A stretch of 64,000 bases of DNA from Paludibacteraceae bacterium (GCA_017471175.1 JAFUVS010000003.1:1-64000), one strand, 5' to 3'. Shown: positions 46,967 to 57,303, counted from the stretch's first letter. Made by a program: numbers and translations. The notes: a model not told the origin generated them from the letters alone.

Positions 46967-46996
46967 TTTGTATATAAAAAAATAGTAGTACTTTTG
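46967..46996 (+). promoter_or_regulatory. Promoter of the CXXX peptide locus
   Basis: TTTG (46967-46970), 18 bases, TACTTTTG (46989-46996). Both elements match the consensus with slightly short spacing. The precursor gene starts about 490 bases further on, so the transcript would have a very long leader. Confidence 0.7.
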
Positions 46997-47000
46997 CAGC

Positions 47001-47480
47001 GCAAAACAAAAGTTTTGCCGTATCGCGCCCGCGCTGAGGGAATATGTCTTTCGAGCGGGTAATATACAGGACATATTGAAAAGGCGTCTTAAGCGCTTTG
47101 TTTTGGCTAACTCGAATCTGGTAAATTCATAAATTCCAAAACATTGCAGCACAAGATGTCCTCTTGTGTGTATATACATTGCGTGCGCATATTGCGTACC
47201 TTATTATGATATACATACGGCGTGGGCTACGCGTTGCTTGTTCGGAATTGAAGGCAATACCAGAGCCTGAGTTAGCGGAACAGCAAGAATGCAGTCCCGC
47301 TTTTATTTTTATAAGCGGAACACTGGCACTGGTGACCGCTTTTTTGTATATTTGTGCATACTTGCCGGAATGTTCGGATCTTCTGGAATAGCGCAGCGAT
47401 CCAGAACAACTAGTAAATACACATAAGGAGGAAGCCGAAAATCCGATAAAGAGAGTAGGCAAAATTTCAAACTTAATAAA
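47001..47480 (+). ncRNA. Long structured leader or candidate non-coding RNA
   Basis: Right after the promoter, several strong hairpins follow each other. They are GCAAAAC/GTTTTGC (47001-47018), AATATGTC/GACATATT (47041-47077), GTTTTGG/CCAAAAC (47100-47142), CACAAGA/TCTTGTG (47150-47168) and CCGCTT/AAGCGG near 47298-47325. A purine-rich AAGGAGGAAG at 47425-47434 has no start codon within reach. A 75-codon GTG-started frame (47164-47391) overlaps the hairpins and is less convincing. I read the region as a structured 5' leader or independent small RNA. The known Bacteroidales-1 RNA family is one candidate to test. Confidence 0.45.
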
Positions 47481-47483
47481 ATT

Positions 47484-47771
47484 ATGGATAACAAGAGACA
47501 AGAAGAACTACAATCGCGTCGCGAATTCTTCAAAAGTGCAGCGAAGGCTGCTTTGCCTGTTATTGGTGCTGTAGTACTTTCACAACTGCCAACCAACTTG
47601 TTTGCTGCTGAGACGGAAGAAAATGGTTGTGATTGGGGGTGTTCTGGCAGTTGTTGGAGTTCGTGTCAAAGTTCTTGTCGTGGATACTGCTCTGCAGGGT
47701 GTACTGGCACTTGCACGGGTGGCTGCAAAGCTGCATGTTCCAATAGTTGTAACGCAAGTTCCGGCTGGTAA
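47484..47771 (+). CDS. CXXX-repeat RiPP precursor with Tat signal
   Basis: This 95-residue peptide has three parts. A charged N-terminus ends in the twin-arginine motif SRREFFK (residues 11-17). A hydrophobic stretch follows (about 22-39) with a likely signal-peptidase site after NLFA near residue 41. The core has 11 cysteines at positions 49, 53, 57 and so on to 89, exactly every fourth residue, with Gly, Ser, Ala and Thr between them, and ends ASSGW. Regular Cys-X3 spacing is the substrate pattern of radical SAM CXXX-repeat maturases, which are encoded next. The product is probably a Cys-crosslinked peptide exported by the Tat genes at the operon end. Its biological role is unknown. Confidence 0.9.
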   Translation: MDNKRQEELQSRREFFKSAAKAALPVIGAVVLSQLPTNLFAAETEENGCDWGCSGSCWSSCQSSCRGYCSAGCTGTCTGGCKAACSNSCNASSGW

Positions 47772-47778
47772 TTTTATT

Positions 47779-47814
47779 TAGTTAGGGAATCGCCTTTATG
47801 TGATTCCCTAACTA
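47779..47814 (+). terminator. Terminator or attenuator after the precursor gene
   Basis: TAGTTAGGGAATC (47779-47791) pairs perfectly with GATTCCCTAACTA (47802-47814), followed by TTATTT. It sits 7 bases after the precursor stop. Partial termination here would give more precursor mRNA than enzyme mRNA. Confidence 0.8.
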
Positions 47815-48023
47815 TTATTTGGGAATTATTCATAGAGGACGTATACGAGTTCAAGGAGGCAATTGTGAAATACAAAAACCGTGAACTCAACAAAATATTC
47901 TCACCAAACATGAGAATAAATGCAAATTTGAATCACGACAAAACAATTGACACGAAACAATGAGGATATTGGGCAAGGATTCTACAATGAGTAAGGTACG
48001 AATATATTCGTAATTATTATTTT
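47815..48023. other. Spacer between precursor and radical SAM genes
   Basis: A 43-codon open frame without an ATG start (about 47820-47951, with segments like EDVYEFKEAIVKYKNREL) could be a gene remnant, but evidence is thin. No second precursor, no clear promoter and no repeat were seen. Confidence 0.35.
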
Positions 48024-49241
48024 ATGATTGTAAAAGAAACTAGGAAAGCGTGGCAAAAAGGTAGTGCGAAAAGCATCACTTTCATCGTCACCAAAGATTG
48101 CCAGCTCGCTTGTAAGTACTGTTATCTCGTTGGTAAGAACGAGAAAGAGCGTATGCCATGGGAAGTAGCAAAAACGGCTATTGACTATATTCTTAATCAT
48201 GAGAATGATGCAAATTTTGCATACGAGTCTGTTATTTGGGATTTCATTGGCGGTGAGCCTTTCCTTGAGATAGACCTAATAGACAAAATCTGTGACTACA
48301 TTAAAACTGAGTTGTACCGTCGCAACCACCATTGGTTTAATTCATATCGTTTTTCATTTTCCACTAATGGCATCAATTATGACTCGGAGAAGGTGCAGCG
48401 GTTTATTGAGAAGAACAAGAAACACCTCTCTATTGGTATTACAATTGATGGCACGGAGCGCAAACATGACTTGAACAGAGTGTATAAAAAGACAGAGCGC
48501 GGGTCGTATGCCGATGTTGTACGTAATATACCTCTTTGGTTAGAACAATTCCCCGGAGATGGAACAAAGGTAACTATCTCGTCTGCTGATATTCCTTATA
48601 TATGCGAGTCTGTACTGCATTTATACGACTTAGGTATTCATCAGGTCAATATCAACTGTGTATTCGAGGATGTCTGGCGCGATGGAGATGACAAACTCTT
48701 TGAGAATCAATTAATGCAGTTGGCAGATGCCATCATTGATAGAGATTTATACAAAGATTATGCATGCTCGTTCTTTTCTGAAAATATGGGCAAACCGATG
48801 GATTGCCAGCTTCAAAATCAAAATTGGTGTGGAGCAGGAAGAATGTTAGCTATTGATGCTGCTGGCAATTTCTATCCCTGCACACGTTTTGCACAGTACT
48901 CCTTGCGTGACAAAGAGGCTTGGATTATCGGTAATATCTATGACGGCATAGACCAAAACAAACTTCGTCCGTTCCTTACGCTTGACCGCTGTACGCAATC
49001 TACTCCCGAATGTGTAAATTGCGAAGTAGCAGAAGGCTGTGCATGGTGTCAAGGTGAGAACTTTGATGCCGCACAGACACATACAGTTTATGAGCGTGCT
49101 ACGGCTATATGCAAAATGCACAAGGCGCGTGTACGTGCAAACAATTATTATTGGAACAAGCTCTATCGCAAACTGGAGTTAGAAGGCAAGCGTGAGGAGT
49201 TCGAAGCCAATAGGAAGACAAATAACGGTGTGGTGTGCTGA
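48024..49241 (+). CDS. Radical SAM/SPASM peptide maturase (CXXX-repeat type)
   Basis: The 405-residue enzyme has the CX3CX2C triad of radical SAM enzymes at Cys26, Cys30 and Cys33 (DCQLACKYC), the GGEP motif (FIGGEPFLE), and a TIM-barrel core. A C-terminal SPASM domain carries more cysteines: CGAGRMLAIDAAGNFYPC near residues 269-286 and CVNCEVAEGCAWC near 331-344, which should hold auxiliary iron-sulfur clusters. SPASM enzymes of this kind join Cys sulfur to backbone or side-chain carbons. Placement right after the precursor makes that peptide the expected substrate. The last residue is also a Cys. Confidence 0.9.
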   Translation: MIVKETRKAWQKGSAKSITFIVTKDCQLACKYCYLVGKNEKERMPWEVAKTAIDYILNHENDANFAYESVIWDFIGGEPFLEIDLIDKICDYIKTELYRRNHHWFNSYRFSFSTNGINYDSEKVQRFIEKNKKHLSIGITIDGTERKHDLNRVYKKTERGSYADVVRNIPLWLEQFPGDGTKVTISSADIPYICESVLHLYDLGIHQVNINCVFEDVWRDGDDKLFENQLMQLADAIIDRDLYKDYACSFFSENMGKPMDCQLQNQNWCGAGRMLAIDAAGNFYPCTRFAQYSLRDKEAWIIGNIYDGIDQNKLRPFLTLDRCTQSTPECVNCEVAEGCAWCQGENFDAAQTHTVYERATAICKMHKARVRANNYYWNKLYRKLELEGKREEFEANRKTNNGVVC

Positions 49242-49282
49242 TAAATGAACAAATTGTAAATGAATAAATAGTAAATAGTCTC

Positions 49283-50227
49283 ATGCTACAATACTTAGTT
49301 ATTTTATTGGATGATACCAGCGTGGCATATTGCCATGCAGAAAATCCGCTCAGGGAGCGCAACCTCATTCCGTTGGATACGCTTAAAAAGGCTATTCTCT
49401 TTGGTATGAAAGAGAACCTGATGATCCAGTATGTCTATCCCGATTACGACCTGCCGGAGGAATACAACGAAGTCATTGAGTCCATCGACCATGTGAAAAT
49501 AGGTCGCGATGTAGCAGTCTATAGTGAGGTGCCGAAATCCATTGCCGCAGAAAATGCAGTATTGCGTCTTTCTATTGCCGATTTTATTGCCAAGCAGTAT
49601 GATATTGCTGCCATACTGCCGCAAGTGACGCGCCTTAATATCTGCTTGACGGATACAGAGACTTTCAAAGACGAGCAGGCAGAGGATTACAAAAAAGCAC
49701 TCGCTACGTTCAATGCCGTGTTGATCAATCAATACAAGGCAGGCAAGCAACCGCAACTGAATATCCTCACCGACCGTCTGCAACTAAAGGAAATGCACAA
49801 CTGCGGAGCAGGCGATAGCAACATTACTATTGCGCCGAATGGCAAGTTCTATCTCTGTCCGGCATTCTATTATGATGAGAAAATGGGCATCAGCAACCGC
49901 TTGAATCACCACAAACCATCCTCGGAAAGAAGCGTCGGCAATTTGGAAACAGGCTTGCAAATCTCTAATCCGCAGTTGCTCAAACTCGACCATGCGCCCT
50001 TGTGCCGTATTTGTGATGCGTACCATTGTAACCGCTGTATCTGGCTGAATCAGAAAGTGACATGGGATAACAACACTCCTTCCCATCAGCAATGTATTAT
50101 TGCACACTTGGAAAGAAATGCAGCACGCGATTTACAGCAACAACTAAAAGCAGCAGGGTTTAGTGCCGGAGAAGAAATTAAATCAATCGATTATCTTGAC
50201 CCGTTTGATGTACGGGAACAATTCTAA
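49283..50227 (+). CDS. CXXX-repeat peptide maturase partner, SPASM-like without radical SAM triad
   Basis: The 314-residue protein lacks CX3CX2C but has SPASM-like cysteine sets: CGAGDSNITIAPNGKFYLC near residues 173-191, and CRICDAYHCNRC near 243-254, with a later Cys in QQCIIAH. The first half is alpha/beta without cofactor motifs. This matches the protein family named CXXX repeat peptide maturase, which occurs next to CXXX-repeat radical SAM enzymes. It may be a catalytically inactive partner that binds the substrate or supplies electrons through iron-sulfur clusters. Confidence 0.8.
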   Translation: MLQYLVILLDDTSVAYCHAENPLRERNLIPLDTLKKAILFGMKENLMIQYVYPDYDLPEEYNEVIESIDHVKIGRDVAVYSEVPKSIAAENAVLRLSIADFIAKQYDIAAILPQVTRLNICLTDTETFKDEQAEDYKKALATFNAVLINQYKAGKQPQLNILTDRLQLKEMHNCGAGDSNITIAPNGKFYLCPAFYYDEKMGISNRLNHHKPSSERSVGNLETGLQISNPQLLKLDHAPLCRICDAYHCNRCIWLNQKVTWDNNTPSHQQCIIAHLERNAARDLQQQLKAAGFSAGEEIKSIDYLDPFDVREQF

Positions 50228-50232
50228 CAAGT

Positions 50233-50511
50233 ATGAAGAAATTAGTAGGTCAGGTTACACCTGAAGAAAAGAATGAGATTCAAACGCTCTTTGAGCGTCG
50301 TAATGGTCTGAATGAGTTGGCAAAAATCTTAACAGCCGACAATACAGACTTGTACGAAAAATTAGTAAAGGACATGGGCGAGACAGGCTCGAAGTTTCAG
50401 AATTGGTGGGATACCATGGCAAAGAAATACCAATGGGAGTCCGCAAAGAACGGAAACTGGGAAATCAACTTTGAGACTTGTGAGATATTTCTTGTAACAC
50501 CGGAAAACTAA
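50233..50511 (+). CDS. CXXX-repeat modification accessory protein
   Basis: A 92-residue soluble protein with a mainly helical first 60 residues and a short beta-like end ([19 protein letters not shown]). It lies 5 bases after the maturase partner and 13 before tatA. Position and size fit the small protein family named CXXX repeat peptide modification system protein. A role as peptide-binding chaperone is my inference, by analogy with small recognition proteins of other RiPP systems. Confidence 0.7.
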   Translation: MKKLVGQVTPEEKNEIQTLFERRNGLNELAKILTADNTDLYEKLVKDMGETGSKFQNWWDTMAKKYQWESAKNGNWEINFETCEIFLVTPEN

Positions 50512-50524
50512 AAGGATAGATATT

Positions 50525-50773
50525 ATGCTAAACATGGTACTACTCTTCATCGGTACAACGGAAATCATCGTTATCGGTGGCATTGCACTTCTTATCTTTG
50601 GCGGAAAGAAACTGCCTGAACTCATGCGTGGTTTGGGCAAAGGTGTCAAAGAGTTCAAAGAGGGTATGAACGAGGTTAAAGAAGAAGTAAACAACAACGG
50701 ACAACTTCAGGAACAACCGCAAGCCGAAGAACAGAAAAAAGAGGCAACTCCGCAAGAGCCGAAGAATGAGTGA
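50525..50773 (+). CDS. tatA: Twin-arginine translocase subunit TatA
   Basis: The 82-residue protein has one N-terminal membrane helix (about residues 6-24), the [21 protein letters not shown] amphipathic helix typical of TatA, and an acidic Gln/Glu-rich tail. TatA forms the channel that lets folded proteins cross. The gene overlaps tatC by 8 bases and follows the peptide-modification genes, so it probably serves the Tat-signalled precursor. Confidence 0.95.
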   Translation: MLNMVLLFIGTTEIIVIGGIALLIFGGKKLPELMRGLGKGVKEFKEGMNEVKEEVNNNGQLQEQPQAEEQKKEATPQEPKNE

Positions 50774-51557
50774 GAACAACCAAATGCTAACATTTGGCGG
50801 ACATCTTGAGGTGCTCCGCCGGATGTCGTTTCGGGTGTTGATCGTGACAGCCGTCCTTGCGGTTGCTATTTTCTGTTTCAAAGATACGACATTCGCACTC
50901 CTGCTCGCTCCAAGCAAGAGTGACTTTTGTCTGTACAGATGGATAGAACAATTCTTTGCATGGGTAGGCTACGACTTTCACTTTGCGCCTTTCGAGGTGG
51001 ATTTGATTGCTACCGACCTTAGTAGTCAGTTTATGACGCACATCAGTACGTCGTTTTATCTTGGCTTGCTTTGTGCTTCGCCGTATATCTTGTTTGAACT
51101 ATTCCGTTTCATATCTCCTGCGCTTTATGAAAACGAGCGAAAGTATTCAATCCCTGTTCTGCTCACCATCTATACGCTTTTTGTAGTAGGCGTACTGATG
51201 AGTTACTATATCCTTTTTCCTATTTCCTTCCGTTTCTTGGGAACATATTCCGTCGCCGAACAAGTGCACAGTACGATTACTTTGGATAGCTATATATCTA
51301 CCTTTGTGATGCTCACTTTGGTCATGGGAGTTGTTTTTCAGTTGCCGGTTATTGCATATTTCTTGGCGAAACTGGGATTCATTGATAGCGAAATGTTGGC
51401 AAAGTATCGCCAATATGCGTTTCTCATAATAATGATAGTAGCCGCAATCATTACTCCGCCGGATTTGATGACTTTAGTCCTTGTCACGATTCCTCTTTAC
51501 CTCCTCTATGAAATAAGCATTATCGTTATTAGGAAAGTAAAAAGCAAGAATGAATAG
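50766..51557 (+). CDS. tatC: Twin-arginine translocase subunit TatC
   Basis: The 263-residue, six-helix membrane protein recognises the twin-arginine signal. Visible marks are the [14 protein letters not shown]-terminal segment and the conserved [17 protein letters not shown]-type loop ([17 protein letters not shown]), with helices after it. It is the last gene of the operon; a weak AT-rich inverted repeat follows (51558-51598). No TatB gene is present, consistent with minimal TatAC systems. Confidence 0.95.
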   Translation: MSENNQMLTFGGHLEVLRRMSFRVLIVTAVLAVAIFCFKDTTFALLLAPSKSDFCLYRWIEQFFAWVGYDFHFAPFEVDLIATDLSSQFMTHISTSFYLGLLCASPYILFELFRFISPALYENERKYSIPVLLTIYTLFVVGVLMSYYILFPISFRFLGTYSVAEQVHSTITLDSYISTFVMLTLVMGVVFQLPVIAYFLAKLGFIDSEMLAKYRQYAFLIIMIVAAIITPPDLMTLVLVTIPLYLLYEISIIVIRKVKSKNE

Positions 51558-51667
51558 TTTTAATTGTTATGTCCTGTTCCTGCTAATATCAATTAAAAGT
51601 ATCGGTTAACTCTCTTTACTTTCATACAAAGGACTAATTTTTTTGTGTTCTTTTTTCCGTTATAGGA

Positions 51668-51704
51668 TTTGCATAGTCGCGCAAAATAGTGTAATTTTGC
51701 GCGA
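51668..51704 (+). promoter_or_regulatory. Promoter of gyrB with overlapping palindrome
   Basis: TTTG (51668-51671), 20 bases, TAATTTTG (51692-51699), about 57 bases before the ATG. A perfect inverted repeat, TCGCGCAAAA (51677-51686) and TTTTGCGCGA (51695-51704), spans the spacer and -7 element. Such a palindrome is placed to act as an operator; in effect the -7 box is repeated in reverse. Confidence 0.65.
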
Positions 51705-51734
51705 TTTTTGTGGAAACGCAGTAAATATCAGTAA

Positions 51735-53741
<2,007 letters not shown>

Positions 53742-53761
53742 CTATCAACTATCAACTAAAA

Positions 53762-54340
53762 ATGACCGTCGCCGTTTATTGCTCCGCCAAAGATTGTATC
53801 CCTGAAGACTACCTTCGCTTAGGGGATGCATTGGGCGAGTGGCTCGCCTTGAACGGTCATAGTCTGGTCTATGGCGGCGCAACGGGCGGATTGATGTCGC
53901 GAGTGAGCGATGCGTTCCACCGAACGGTAACAGCCGATGAACAGCCACCTTTACAAGGGTGGGGCAGGATAATTGGCGTAGTACCCAACCGTATCATTCT
54001 CTCCAAGCGCAAGGCGCAGAACTGCGATGTGCTGTTCGTGGTAGGTACGATGACGGAGCGCAAACAGAAGATGCGTGACGTAGCCGACTGCTTCGTCTGT
54101 CTGCCGGGCAGTTACGGTACCCTCGATGAGATGATGGACGTGATTGCCGCCGGAACGGTCGGCGAACACCGAAAGCCGCTTTTCGTGTTGAATTACAACC
54201 GTTTTTATGATAGCCTGATAGCGCAGGCGGACTATATGCGAAGCCTCGCTTTCCTGCCCGAACAGGAGTCCTATACGCCCCTGTTTGTAGAAACACTCAA
54301 CGAGTTGTACGAACAGGTGCAGAACGTAAAAATCAAGTAG
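53762..54340 (+). CDS. LOG family protein (TIGR00730 type)
   Basis: The 192-residue cytoplasmic protein has the Rossmann-like YGGATGGLM segment and a PGSYGTLDEM motif near residue 118 (usual family form PGGxGTxxE). Relatives hydrolyse nucleoside 5'-monophosphates at the base-ribose bond (LOG phosphoribohydrolases). Substitution of the second Gly by Ser is mild, so activity is likely kept. It is 20 bases after gyrB and 24 before the lectin-fold gene. Confidence 0.85.
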   Translation: MTVAVYCSAKDCIPEDYLRLGDALGEWLALNGHSLVYGGATGGLMSRVSDAFHRTVTADEQPPLQGWGRIIGVVPNRIILSKRKAQNCDVLFVVGTMTERKQKMRDVADCFVCLPGSYGTLDEMMDVIAAGTVGEHRKPLFVLNYNRFYDSLIAQADYMRSLAFLPEQESYTPLFVETLNELYEQVQNVKIK

Positions 54341-54364
54341 GAAAATCTTTAACTCAATTACGAT

Positions 54365-55561
54365 ATGAATCTATTCTTTCTTCGAGCCTATCTGCGTCGT
54401 CAGTTGCTCTCCACGCCTAAGTTTGAACAAACCATCGAGCAAACACGCCTCGATGCCGAACGCTACCACAAGATTGAGCAGTCGGATAAACTGCGTGATT
54501 TCCTTGCGTTAGAGAAATTGGTAGCTTCTTCCGAGTTTCAAGCCAAGAAAAAGGAACTTACCACTAAGAAGTATAAGGACACCGATGAGGCAAAGAAGTT
54601 AGCCCGCTTGAAAAAACTGACCAAGGATAAGTTTGTTCGCCAGTACCTCAAGACAGGCGAGGGCGACAACCGATCCGCCGTGATGCAGTACGAGGAGTTG
54701 CGCAAAGAAACCGAGTCCGATGACTTCCGCCGCAGAAACGCCTTCTGGCAGGACGCACACCGTTGGGATAACACCGAAGAAGGAAAGCAGGACGCACGCT
54801 ATGCGGCTCTGATGCAAGACCCCGACATTCGCTTCTATATGAGTGCCGACACCAAAGCCATCGAGCAGTTCGACCGCTTTGAGAAAGTCTATGAAGACGT
54901 CTTCAACTGGACTCGCTTGGAGGCAAGCGACTGGCGCGCAGGAATGCACTATCCTTCCAACGCTTTTGTCAGCAACCACGCCTTCACCAACGAACAGCAG
55001 GCATACAACAAAGGTCGCAACGTGGACACGGCAGGCGGCATTCTGCATATCAAAACCGTCAAGGAGAAAGTAACTGCTCCCGCTTGGGACGAGAAGAAAG
55101 GTATGGTAATGACCGACTTCGGCTATACATCCGATGTTATCTGCAACGACAAAGTGGCTATTGAAGAAGGCTCTGTGGTACAAGTCAAAGTGCGCTGCAC
55201 GGGCAATCTGAACCACGCTATCTGTCTGCGCGGCAGCAAACGTGCACCCCTCATCCACCTCTTTGACTATCGTAAGTCACGTTTCTATATAGGTGCCAAA
55301 GAAAACGACAAAGCCGAACGCTATCTCAAAGAGTTAGACGGTCTGCTGCAGTCTAAATACAAAGTCTTCACCGTTTCTTGGCAGAAAGATGAACTCATTT
55401 GGTACATCAATAATATGGAGGTCTATCGCACCAAGAACCTCCTCCCAAAAGGTGAAAAACTGTATATCCACATGTTCTCTTCCATACCCGCAGGCGCACG
55501 CCGTGTATCGGAAGGCGAACTGCAAGTGGACTGGATACGTGTATTTAAGACCAAAAACTAA
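54365..55561 (+). CDS. Intracellular concanavalin-fold (GH16-like) protein with helical repeats
   Basis: A 398-residue protein with no signal peptide. Residues ~15-175 are highly charged helices with short repeated motifs such as SxFxxxKKxLTxKKYKDTxEAxKL. Residues ~185-396 have beta-sandwich sequence typical of the concanavalin/GH16 fold (MVMTDFGYTSDVI, KVFTVSWQKDELIWYINNMEVYRTKN, LYIHMFSSIP). The catalytic ExDxE of GH16 hydrolases is not seen. Without signal peptide or active site it is probably a carbohydrate- or protein-binding protein in the cytoplasm. It is 6 bases before kdsA, in an apparent KDO operon. Confidence 0.7.
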   Translation: MNLFFLRAYLRRQLLSTPKFEQTIEQTRLDAERYHKIEQSDKLRDFLALEKLVASSEFQAKKKELTTKKYKDTDEAKKLARLKKLTKDKFVRQYLKTGEGDNRSAVMQYEELRKETESDDFRRRNAFWQDAHRWDNTEEGKQDARYAALMQDPDIRFYMSADTKAIEQFDRFEKVYEDVFNWTRLEASDWRAGMHYPSNAFVSNHAFTNEQQAYNKGRNVDTAGGILHIKTVKEKVTAPAWDEKKGMVMTDFGYTSDVICNDKVAIEEGSVVQVKVRCTGNLNHAICLRGSKRAPLIHLFDYRKSRFYIGAKENDKAERYLKELDGLLQSKYKVFTVSWQKDELIWYINNMEVYRTKNLLPKGEKLYIHMFSSIPAGARRVSEGELQVDWIRVFKTKN

Positions 55562-55567
55562 ACAGCG

Positions 55568-56353
55568 ATGTTCCTGATTGCCGGTCCGTGTGCCATCGAG
55601 AGTCGCGACATCGTCTTTCAGACAGCCGAGACCCTGAAGAACGTTTGCGGGGAACTCAACCTGCCGCTCTACTTCAAATCCTCGTTCGACAAAGCCAATC
55701 GCACCTCGCTCTCCGAGCGGGGTGTCGGTATAGAGGAAGGACTGCGCATCCTGCAAGAGGTCAAAGAGCAATTCGACCTGCCCATACTGACCGATGTGCA
55801 CGAGTCGTGGCAGTGCCAACCTGTAGCAGAAGTGGCTGATGTGCTGCAGATTCCCGCTTTCCTTTCGCGGCAAACCGATTTATTGCAGGCTGCGGCTCGC
55901 ACGGGACGCATCGTCAATATCAAGAAAGGGCAGTTTATGGCTCCGTGGGACTTGCGCGGAGCCGTAGCCAAAGTCCGTGAAGCCACGCCCCAAGATATAC
56001 CTAATAATATATGGCTCACCGAGCGCGGCAATTCATTCGGCTACGGACGATTGGTAGTGGATATGACCAACCTCGTTGCGATGCGCGAGTTAGGCTGTCC
56101 CGTCATCTTTGATGCTACCCATTCTGTACAGCAACCGTCTTCCCAAGCAGGCATCACCGGCGGTAATCGCGAAATGGTCCCCTATCTGATGCGCGCCGCC
56201 ATTGCCGTAGGTATAGACGGACTCTTCCTGGAGGTACATCCTAATCCCGATGAGGCCATTTCCGATGCCGCCAACCAAGTCCGACTGGCGGATATAAAGC
56301 AAATCCTATTGCAAGCCGTGCGCCTGCAACAAACAATGGAGACTCTTGTATGA
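55568..56353 (+). CDS. kdsA: KDO-8-phosphate synthase
   Basis: The enzyme condenses arabinose-5-phosphate and PEP into KDO-8-P. The 261-residue protein has the LIAGPCAIES opening, YFKSSFDKANRTS, LTDVHE and DGLFLEVHPNPDEA-like signature segments. It overlaps the next gene, arabinose-5-phosphate isomerase, by 4 bases, so the product of the second enzyme is used by the first. Confidence 0.97.
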   Translation: MFLIAGPCAIESRDIVFQTAETLKNVCGELNLPLYFKSSFDKANRTSLSERGVGIEEGLRILQEVKEQFDLPILTDVHESWQCQPVAEVADVLQIPAFLSRQTDLLQAAARTGRIVNIKKGQFMAPWDLRGAVAKVREATPQDIPNNIWLTERGNSFGYGRLVVDMTNLVAMRELGCPVIFDATHSVQQPSSQAGITGGNREMVPYLMRAAIAVGIDGLFLEVHPNPDEAISDAANQVRLADIKQILLQAVRLQQTMETLV

Positions 56354-57303
56354 CACCGGATACACAACGGGCGAAAGAGGTCTTTCGCGAAGAGATCGCC
56401 GAATTAGAAAAACTCGCTAACAGCATTGACGACAGTTTTGCGCGCGCCGTCGATATGCTGTACCGTTGCGAAGGACAAGTGGTCGTGATGGGTATCGGCA
56501 AGACCGGTATCATCGGGCATAAGATTGCTTCTTCCTTAGCATCCACCGGCACCGAAGCCATCTTCGTCAACGCCGCCGAAGCTGTTCACGGCGACTTGGG
56601 TATGATCAACAGCAAGGACGTGGTACTGCTGGTCAGCAATAGCGGAACAACATCCGAAATAATCAATGTAGTCGCTCCCCTGCGCCGAATAGGCTGTCAG
56701 TTAATCGCTATGACAGGCAACCCCGCATCCAAGTTAGCACAACTTTGCGACCTCACCCTCTCCGTCCACGTGGACAAAGAAGCCTGTCCTTTAGGTTTGG
56801 CTCCCACCACTTCAACCACGGCAACGCTCCTGATGGGCGATGCTTTGATTGTCTGCCTGATGGAGCGCAGACACTTCCAGGCAGAGAACTTCGCCGTCTA
56901 TCACCCGGGAGGCGCACTTGGCAGAAAACTGCTCGGTAGAGTCGGACAGCACATGAGCGAACGAGTGCCGCGCGTGCAGACATCCACCCCGTTTAGAGAA
57001 TTGGTGGCTGAGATGAGCGACAAACACCTCGGAATGACCATGGTCTATGAAGGCGACCGCTGTATCGGTATCATTACCGACGGCGACCTTCGACGTGCCA
57101 TTCAGAAGTACGACGACCTGCATATCACGGCACGCGAGATAATGACCCCGTCCTACAAGCACATTGATAAAAACGCACTGTTGAGCGATGCGCTCGCCGT
57201 AATGGACAAATACAATATCACCACTTTGGCGGTTACCGATACGCCCGAATCAACGGCTATCATCGGCATCATTTCCATCCATCATATCATTGACTTTGCA
57301 TAA
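56350..57303 (+). CDS. kdsD: Arabinose-5-phosphate isomerase (KdsD/KpsF)
   Basis: It converts ribulose-5-phosphate to arabinose-5-phosphate for KDO synthesis. The SIS domain shows VVVMGIGKTGIIGHKIASSLASTG and the HGDLGMI and SNSGTTSEI segments. Two CBS domains follow (about residues 195-317). Length is 317 residues. Together with kdsA, and kdsB at 38.9 kb, three of the KDO genes are in the window. Confidence 0.95.
   Translation: MTPDTQRAKEVFREEIAELEKLANSIDDSFARAVDMLYRCEGQVVVMGIGKTGIIGHKIASSLASTGTEAIFVNAAEAVHGDLGMINSKDVVLLVSNSGTTSEIINVVAPLRRIGCQLIAMTGNPASKLAQLCDLTLSVHVDKEACPLGLAPTTSTTATLLMGDALIVCLMERRHFQAENFAVYHPGGALGRKLLGRVGQHMSERVPRVQTSTPFRELVAEMSDKHLGMTMVYEGDRCIGIITDGDLRRAIQKYDDLHITAREIMTPSYKHIDKNALLSDALAVMDKYNITTLAVTDTPESTAIIGIISIHHIIDFA

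Noticed and set aside
47164-47391. 75-residue GTG-started frame in the peptide leader
   Set aside because: It overlaps several strong hairpins and has weak start context. I keep it only as an alternative to the structured-leader reading.
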